Assembly (NCBI GenBank): GCA_964059195.1
Contig: CAXKWD010000007.1
Span: forward strand, 26,919,023-26,983,022
From: Ectobius pallidus
Lineage: Eukaryota > Arthropoda > Insecta > Blattodea > Ectobiidae
Reading direction: 5' to 3'
Length of the DNA stretch: 64,000 nucleotides
Shown: positions 57,274-64,000 of the stretch, in pieces
Numbering within the stretch: the stretch's first letter is position 1
Layout: each line of letters starts with the position of its first letter
Notes under the pieces: model-generated
What the model was told of the DNA's origin: nothing
What the model saw: only the letters and a program-made list of their open reading frames with translations
Database searches by the model: none
Made by a program: the position numbers and the translations under genes

Positions 57274-57770
57274 TTTAATTTGTATTCTTACATAACTTAC
57301 TATTATTTTAAAAATCCAACTGCTTTGTTCTTAAAAGATTTTTGATTGTAAGTGATTTATTTTTAACATTCTGTAAAACATAGTAAACAAAGCTATTGAT
57401 GGCTAGCATAGGCAACTCTTTCTACTCAAAAGTTTAATATAAACTTTGATTTTGGAAAACAAGTTATGAGTTCTTTGAAATTTCAGGAACTTCCAGAATC
57501 TGTAGTCTGATTTCATATATCTGGGTTATGAATTTACATAAAATAAACTAAGGAAATTCCTTTAAGCTTGTCACTTGTAGGTAACAACAGAATTATATAT
57601 ACTGGTTACAAACTATTGAGAATCGCACAATGAAGTGATATTAAATTTAAAATAATGCACTAGGCATATTAACCAGAAAACTTCAACATTTAAATATTTC
57701 CCCTAGAACATGTTTTGAGAGCTAACCACTCTTATCCTCAGCTGATCTAGACTCAAGAGATCTGATCTGA
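57274..57770 (+). other. Intron sequence, no recognised feature
   Basis: AT-rich. No gene or repeat boundary seen before the Harbinger element. Confidence 0.35.
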
Positions 57771-58721
57771 GGCCAGTATTCATAATCGCAATAAGTCTTA
57801 CTTATATCCAAGTTGAACTGTAATCTCGTCTTAAGTTGAGTTTCTGGCACAAACAAGTCATACTTATGACATAGGCCTAGTTACTTTATAAAGTGAGACT
57901 TGACAAAGTCGAACTTATTACTATTCATAGTCACTAAAGTACGACTTATCTGTCGAAATAAGTCGTACTTTATCAAATCAAGGGTCCCCCTGACTTATTT
58001 CAGTTTAAGCCAGAACCATGGATAGTGATTTTGAGGATCTGGGTGAGGTATTAGAAGAAAATTGTGCCCCAAAGCGTTATTTGCGAAACGTGATGAATCC
58101 ATTCAAATCCTACAGTGATAATGAATTTAAAAAGAGATTTCGTTTCAAGAAGACACAGTTTTGGAAATATCAGTCGCCTGTCATTCATCAGCATTTCTCT
58201 CTGCTGGCATTTCATATCGCCCCAAAACCTTCTAAGCTGTTTTGAATCTCTCTAAAACAATAACTGATATTGAAATAAATACATAAGTGTACCGGTATTC
58301 ATTCTGAAAAAGGTCCAAGCTAATATGTACACAAAATATTCTCAAGAAACTATGGATCAGTTTACTTACACGCTGCATAATATGACTGGATGAATTGAAT
58401 TCTTTGTTTACAATGCACAGCGCCGTCTGAATTTTTATATCACGATAGCGAAATATGTACCCAGATGGCTTTGCATTACACAAAATCTGAAAAAATCTTA
58501 AATACGATTCGCTAATTCAAATTGTTACGACAGTGAACGTGCGATTTTTCATATTATCGAGTTTGACTTGAATATGTAGAACAAGTAGAGCTTTATGAAG
58601 TCAGACTTAACAAAGTACGACTTTAAAGAAAATTATGAATACGAATAACATATAAGTTGACTTGTCCAATAAGCTCAGCTTTATAAAGTCGTTCTTAAGT
58701 CGCCAACTATGAATACCGGCC
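57771..58721. mobile_element. PIF/Harbinger-type non-autonomous element, 951 bp
   Basis: TIRs GGCCAGTATTCATAATCG at the left and CTATGAATACCGGCC at the right, with 3-bp TSDs TGA at 57768-57770 and 58722-58724. Subterminal 'aagtcgtactt' / 'aagtcagacttaa' motifs are repeated. It includes the first part of a Harbinger-type gene (58018-58245). Confidence 0.8.
58018..58245 (+). pseudogene. Harbinger transposase N-terminal fragment
   Basis: 75 residues. The start is acidic (MDSDFEDLGEVLEE), then NVMNPFKSYSDNEFKKRFRF then KKTQFW, which fits the N-terminal pattern of HARBI1-type proteins (N-P-F...Y-x-D-x-x-F-xx-RFR-xxK). The frame then drifts and ends without any catalytic domain. A deletion derivative. 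Confidence 0.6.
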
Positions 58722-58724
58722 TGA

Positions 58725-59366
58725 GTCCTAATTAGCCTATGTTGAAATCAACAGAATTGTCTGCCTATAGTAATGCAATTCCAAATCTACACTCTGTGAC
58801 AGACCAGCAAAGTTACTGGTGCAATGGGATGAGACCATAAGACCAACAGAACCTTGATAGTCTGACACAAAATGTAGCTGATTACATTAGTGTAGGGAAG
58901 GTTCAGAAAGTTGTTGTAACTGAAATAGGGTTGGTCTCCAATTTGTCGTTAAATTGGCGTTATAGCAAAATTATTACTTTTTAGTCTCAACCTGAAAGCT
59001 TTAATGCAGTTGACCTTCTTAGAAAAAAATCTCTGTTTATGGAGGGTTTCATTGCAAATGTATTACCGTATTTAGAAATTCTTTATGCTGTTATTTTCTT
59101 GCATGTTGTCCTTTCAATACCTTAGCTTAAGCCTATGTGTTTCATCGTCCAAGTTTGTGTCTTATGTAGAGGAAAATTATTTAACCAGTAAGAAATTGGT
59201 ATTAATTGTGTTTGTTCAGTTATTTTTGGAAAGTAATACGACTTTGAAGTGATGTCATAATTCATGTAAAGGGCAATGTAATCGCCCAAGAGTTTTGAAA
59301 GTTTTATAAGATATGCCATTTTAGAATTTACAAGTAATTGCACATTCTACTGCTACTCCATCCCTG
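58725..59366 (+). other. No recognised feature
   Basis: Between the Harbinger element and the inverted SINE. The frame on the minus strand at 59122-59343 has no recognisable similarity. Confidence 0.3.
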
Positions 59367-59640
59367 AAGAGAAAAGGCCTACCACCCGACCCCTGCAACA
59401 GCTACCATAGGCAGATGGCAGGATTGGGGGGCATGTGGTCGGCTGTTAATGGTGGTTTCCATGACTGGAGTCGCTACTTCTCTATCAAGTAGCTCTGCAT
59501 TTTGTATCACGAGGCTGAGTGCACCCTGTTCCAGACGTCCCTACCTCACAAAATCTGAGCAGGTACCGGCGATCGAACCTGGGCATCCGGATCCATAGCC
59601 AGCGACGCTAATCATGAGGCCATGCAGGTGGTCTAACACT
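59367..59640 (-). repeat. tRNA-derived SINE, inverted copy
   Basis: Reverse complement matches the SINE at 593-895: box B region 'ggttcgatcgccggtacc', 'gaagtagcgactccagtcatg', 'catgccccccaatcctgcca' and 'gggtcgggtggtaggcc'. The tRNA-like head is more diverged. Confidence 0.75.
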
Positions 59641-59911
59641 AAGAATATGCCTGCCTTAAGCAGACAGATCATCTTGCCACGACAAGTGTACCTGCAGAAT
59701 TCAACCCTATCTGAATTGTGCATGAAAACAGTTGGTAGAATGTCATATGATAATGAGATTATCAGATTGAACATTAGCATTCCAAATTCAAGCCTATTAT
59801 TTCCACTTAATGTGATTTTTTTTTCATTTATTAATTATTTTATTTATATAGAATCACTCATTATTCAGGGGAAGTTTCTTTCAATTAGACTTATCTACAT
59901 ATTTCTTAATT

Positions 59912-60130
59912 TACCTCGGTGGTGCAGAGGTAGCATACCTACTTCTGAATCTGGAGATTGTGGATTCAATCCAAGCAGAAGTTGATGGATTTTTCTGAAT
60001 TCCTGGGCACAAAGTCCTCCAAGAGGCACTATAATCCATGAGTCCCATGTTGTAGATTTACTGCATATTAAAGAACTCCAAGCCTAAATTAAAACTGCTG
60101 GAACATATTTCCTTTCACGTCCTTTCAAGT
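59912..60130 (+). repeat. Second tRNA-derived SINE family
   Basis: Box A-like GGTGGTGCAGAGGTAGCAT at about 59919 and box B GGATTCAATCC at about 59963, followed by 'gatggatttttctgaattcctgggcac' type body. Different from the 593-895 family in its body. Confidence 0.55.
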
Positions 60131-60556
60131 CCAAGTTAATCTTAGTTTCCTGTTGCTAATCTTTGAGACAATAGGCTTACCATCTGCACCTCTGTCCTCT
60201 ATGGGAAAACAACCATAACTAAATTAGTCTTCGGTTATGAACCTTCACCTGTGAAGTGTACAGGTTGTCTTTCATCCATCCATGTACTTCTTACCTTTGT
60301 TGTTTTTATTGATGTCTCTGTTTTAAGTTCCAGTTTTTAAATATAATTCTCAATGTTGCCTTTAAAAGTGGATAAAAATTCAACCCAAACTGCTTGGTGA
60401 TTGACGTATACATTTGTTCATTGTGTCAGGTACAGAATGTATTCAGCCTTACTGGTTAAATATTTTCCCTTTATTCTCTCCAGGTTTTATCAAGAATATA
60501 GAAAATAGTAGACAGTTCTTTACATATATGATTTGAGGTTTTCCTGGCGAAGCATA

Positions 60557-60702
60557 TGAAAGAAGGCTTCTCGGGTTGACAGCCAGGTTTGAAGATCGAT
60601 TTCCTCCAACGTATCCCTGAGGATGGAGGCAGCGTCTGCCTTTGAAACATTGGAGGAAATCGATCTTCAAACCTGGCTGTCAACCCGAGAAGCCTTCTTT
60701 CA
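60557..60702. repeat. Penelope-type foldback with perfect 53-bp arms
   Basis: Arms 60557-60609 and 60650-60702 are exact inverted copies. The 40-base loop holds CTGAGGA (60617-60623), a stem GGCAG-cgt-CTGCC, then GAAAC (60644-60648). CTGANGA + stem + GAAA is the hammerhead ribozyme core order. The context resembles the other two foldbacks in this window. Confidence 0.65.
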
Positions 60703-63700
60703 GTTCTACACATGACATTTAACATGTTGTATGTACGGTATTAGGGAAAATTAAAATTCCTTGATTCAGTTATTTTTCATAATTTAACTTCCTTATATTA
60801 TAAAATAGTTACAAGTTAAATCATCCTTTGCGTATCAAATTTTCTGGTAATCAAGACCAACATGCATTATTTTTGCATACTAGGTAGCCTATGTCCCAAA
60901 TCATCTTGTAAACTGTGAGTCAAATGTTACCATATTTTCCATTGGGCATTAGGCATTAGCTGCTAATGCTTAACTGTGCTAGGTTTGGCAGCGAAACCCA
61001 TATGGTACTAAATAAAGTGAATTACTGCTAACAGATCATCTAAGCTTTTATTTTGGCAGATAGTGCAGACTTAAGAAATAGTTTTTAATAACATTTATGT
61101 GGAAGGGGTCAAAGTGCATGAATTAGTCCAGGTAGAATTCTGATTCTTTATAAAGCTTGGAGAGAGACTGTCTATATCTGTTGTTTGTGTGTTGATATTC
61201 TTTTCAAAACAAGCTTCCTGAAACATATCTTTTTGAGCCATCATGAGTGAATCTGTACAAAAACACAAGAACTTTGTGGTAATATAGGCTATTCATAATT
61301 TTTTCTGCCAAACTACCTGAAGTAGTATGTAAAAAAAAAATAATTAAAATGTGACAATAATGGCATTAAAACAAAAACTGTATAGGTAGCCAACTATTCT
61401 ATACAGTTGTTTAAAAAGTGTATGACTTTTTCAAACAGTGGCAGTGCTGACAACTGACGAACTAGATGATTCACTCTGAATTTTTAAATGTCACCTTTTA
61501 CAAACTTGTCAAGTGTACTTACACCTTACTTGAACAATGCTTTAATTACTTTCCCTCTTTTAAACATAATAAATTATGGACTCAAAGCACAATAAATGCA
61601 ATAGGTTGTGCTTTGCTGTCAGCTGGAGATCTTACTGTATTGTTGGGTAGGCTTATTAATAGTAATTAACGGGGTTCCAATTATAGTGATATTACATTAT
61701 GACAATTGAGTAACTTGTATTGCTTTCATAAAGTGCGCAAGCATCAAGGACCGGTAATTATGTTTGTTAATATTTTTCAAATAAAGTAAAATTTCAGAAT
61801 TTGTTATGCTATGCCCCTAAAAACACACCTCCCTGCCCCATGGGGTCTGCAGGGGTTACACAGTGCATCTTTTTATGGCCAGTCTGGAGATTGCTGTTTG
61901 TGTGTTTGGTGCGTTCTATCTACTATACTGGGTGATTTTCCATTCGTTAAACTCCCATGTAGGATTGCTGTATGAAAAAGTGAAAATCTGGGACACTTTA
62001 CCTCTATCTTTAAAATATGCCAAAGGAAACCAAAAATATATACTAGTTAACTTCCTTGTAGTTAGAGAGTTTAATATATTATGTTAAAAGTCCTGGATTT
62101 AAATGATTAAAGTACTGATAGGCTTAATATTTATAATATAAGTAATAAAATCAGGTAAACTGACGCAACAAACTGCCAGAAAACTTTTGTTTAATTATTC
62201 ATAATGCAATTATGATATGCAGAAAATAAGTTTTTTTTAATCAATTTCCGAGTTAGCTCCAGATCGATTCATTAAGCAGATTAAGCGATTCTAGTTTGAT
62301 AAGCATATGTGAAGGAATATGTACATAGTGTTATTTGTCATAGCTAACTGTATTGCAACTTCCAAAGCCGTATATGAACACTATAAAACAATATGTTGTC
62401 ATGAGAACTGATTTGCATTTGATAAATTCTTTCTAATATGTTACCATAAAATAGGCACTAAATTGGGCATTACTCCAGTACCGGTAAACCGATTTGGTCC
62501 ATTATCAATAGGTTTCTTCCCAAGGACATTATAAATGCATATACCAAGTTTCATGAAAATCTGATAAAGCATATTTAAGCTAACATGTGTACAGACATAC
62601 AGACAGACATACATTTTCCCATCCCCCATACAATCTCATAAAACACCATTCTGGCACCTAATAAATGTATAGGGAATAAAAACTCCCTGACTTATTGAAA
62701 TATTTCTACTCCATTTTTGTCATATTTTATCCGCAGTTAGGAGCATTTGCTTGAATCGTGGATTTGTTGAAGTACAGTAATTTTTCGTCTTTACTTATCT
62801 TGGCAGAACTGCACACATGATAAATCGGAAAAATATTATGGAAATCACTTTGCAATTTGTCGTTATAAGTACATTGTCCTTTTGGTGGCATTGTGAGCAA
62901 AATCGCTTATGTAGGCAATGAAATAAATGCACCACACATGCACATACCGACAAAGACAGGAACCGAGCAGATAAAAACTGCAACTATGTCTATTTTGTGT
63001 TCCATGCTTAACACCTATTCAATTCAATTCATATTATTAATATGGATTGTTGTCTAGTGTAATACAGACACCATGAATAGGGACAAAAACGGAAGCGCTT
63101 GGTATTTAAGACATTTCACTCCAGGGGCTTCCATTTAGTAGAAAGCAAGTAAGTTTTTCTCAAAAGCATCAATTTGGTTTAAAACACATGTGTTTAGGGA
63201 GGAAATAATAATTTACTTTACTTGTCACAGAGTAAAACAAAATGCAGAATAACCCCCACTGTGCGACTTTACAGCATCTTTTATCTTAGCACATATGTTT
63301 GTCATTATTGTGTGGGTGCAAGCAAGGTGAAAGACAATAACGGCTCTGAATAGGCTGGACCGTAATGTTATTACGTTCACATGGTATGAATAGGACCTGG
63401 AAAAGGAAGACGTACTACCCATCGTGCAACTGTTCCATTAGTCTCAACTTCTGTCCAATAAATACAGGAAAATAAAATCATATAAAAGGAAAGAAAAAGT
63501 ATTGTTTTAGCTATATCCTGTTTGAAGGGACATTTACACATCCTGAAAATAGTTTTTAGGATGCTGGGACACAAATCTCAATTCCGGTACAATCCCGGAA
63601 AATCCCTACTGCCACGTAAATTACTCATTAGTAATAGTAACATGCATACAATACACTTTTTATAATGAGTACTAGCATTGTTATATGTGGTGGTATTAAC

Positions 63701-63764
63701 AAGACAGTATTCAATTATGAGAATCATTGCCATAGCAACCGGGAAAGAAAAGAGCATTGAATGA
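60703..63764 (+). other. Intron sequence, no supported gene
   Basis: 62440-62660 looks like an old repeat ('accaagtttcatgaaaatctg', 'cagacatacagacagac'). An acceptor-like TTGGCAG at 62800-62806 precedes a short open stretch without a good donor. Nothing else can be supported. Confidence 0.3.
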
Positions 63765-63830
63765 CTTGGACGAAACTCACCAAGCGGGGTTTTTTTTGGG
63801 CTTGGAAACTCGAATCTGAGGTTTTTTTCC
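63765..63830 (-). repeat. Helitron-like fragment
   Basis: 'Ggacgaaactcac' and 'aactcgaatctgagg' are the inverted counterparts of blocks at about 46870-46930 in the Helitron at 46406-46960. Confidence 0.45.
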
Positions 63831-63987
63831 CCTGGGTATTACACTTTAATAGTGAAATGTACATTGAAACTGGGATTTTAGTTTTTTTAATTATCAATTG
63901 TTTTAACTGTTATGCATAATTTGGGTAAGAGTCATATGTGTGTGGTACATTTTAATCGTTTAATTTTTAAATTTTATGTCCTTACAG

Positions 63988-64000
63988 AATTATTTATATT
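63988..64000 (+). CDS. Possible start of a fifth coding exon (cut by window end)
   Basis: A good acceptor (TTTTATGTCCTTACAG) ends at 63987. Joining here from 49619 in phase 2 gives an open reading (IIIYI) to the window edge. With only 13 bases visible this is weak. Confidence 0.2.

Noticed and set aside
62770..62910. Possible extra exon after the acceptor-like TTGGCAG
   Set aside because: It opens in the right phase, but no acceptable donor lies before the stop, and no coding character is evident.
1..64000. CRISPR arrays, bacterial operons or ribosome binding sites
   Set aside because: Nothing here is prokaryotic; the repeats are transposon-derived and lack regular repeat-spacer structure.

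Overview
This is a eukaryotic, almost certainly insect, nuclear window: AT-rich, intron-bearing and packed with transposable elements (TEs). Evidence is an intronless cytosolic-type Hsp70 gene, tRNA-derived SINEs, insect-type mariner, hAT, PIF/Harbinger, Helitron and Penelope-like remnants, and a recurrent 'taggccta' motif. I suspect a large-genome insect (possibly Blattodea), but that last step is a guess.

Layout. 1-900: two copies of a tRNA-like unit and a SINE. 2.5-3.5 kb: Helitron-like repeat. 4.4-10.6 kb: an intact Hsp70 gene on the minus strand (639 codons, ends EEVD) whose core promoter is split by a 3.76-kb hAT-type insertion with a perfect 8-bp target-site duplication (TSD). The initiator stays next to the gene; the TATA box and heat-shock elements lie beyond the insertion. 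11-17 kb: small hAT MITEs (443 and 752 bp, each with a perfect 8-bp TSD) and diverged repeats. 17.0-20.2 kb: two nested TEs with their own subterminal repeat motifs. 21-22 kb: hAT/ZMYM-like pseudogene. 25.1-31.8 kb: two nested, related elements with very long terminal inverted repeats (TIRs) starting TAGTCYAGTCAA and 3-bp TSDs. Both carry broken genes for a FEN1/PIN-like nuclease plus a tesmin-type cysteine-rich (CXC) domain. 32.9-35.5 kb: hAT nested in hAT. 36.7-38.0 kb: palindromised mariner with a nested MITE. 39.9-43.1 kb: hAT MITE, Penelope-like remnant, LINE remnant. 46.4-47 kb: Helitron end. 48.0-49.3 kb: intact DD41D mariner-family element. 49.7-57.3 kb: a mariner remnant split by a gag-only LTR element whose 1186-bp LTRs look identical. 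57.8-58.7 kb: PIF/Harbinger element. 59.4-60.7 kb: SINEs and a Penelope-type foldback.

Threaded through this on the plus strand is a candidate host gene with at least four short coding exons (14650, 38526, 45924 and 49524, with a possible fifth starting at 63988). Every exon joins in frame and every intron is phase 2, so it would span about 50 kb, with most of the TEs between 14.7 and 64 kb sitting in its introns. I cannot name its product.

The features most worth following up are the TE-split Hsp70 promoter, the paired nuclease/CXC elements, the hammerhead-ribozyme-like motifs in three Penelope-type foldbacks, and the gag-only LTR element.
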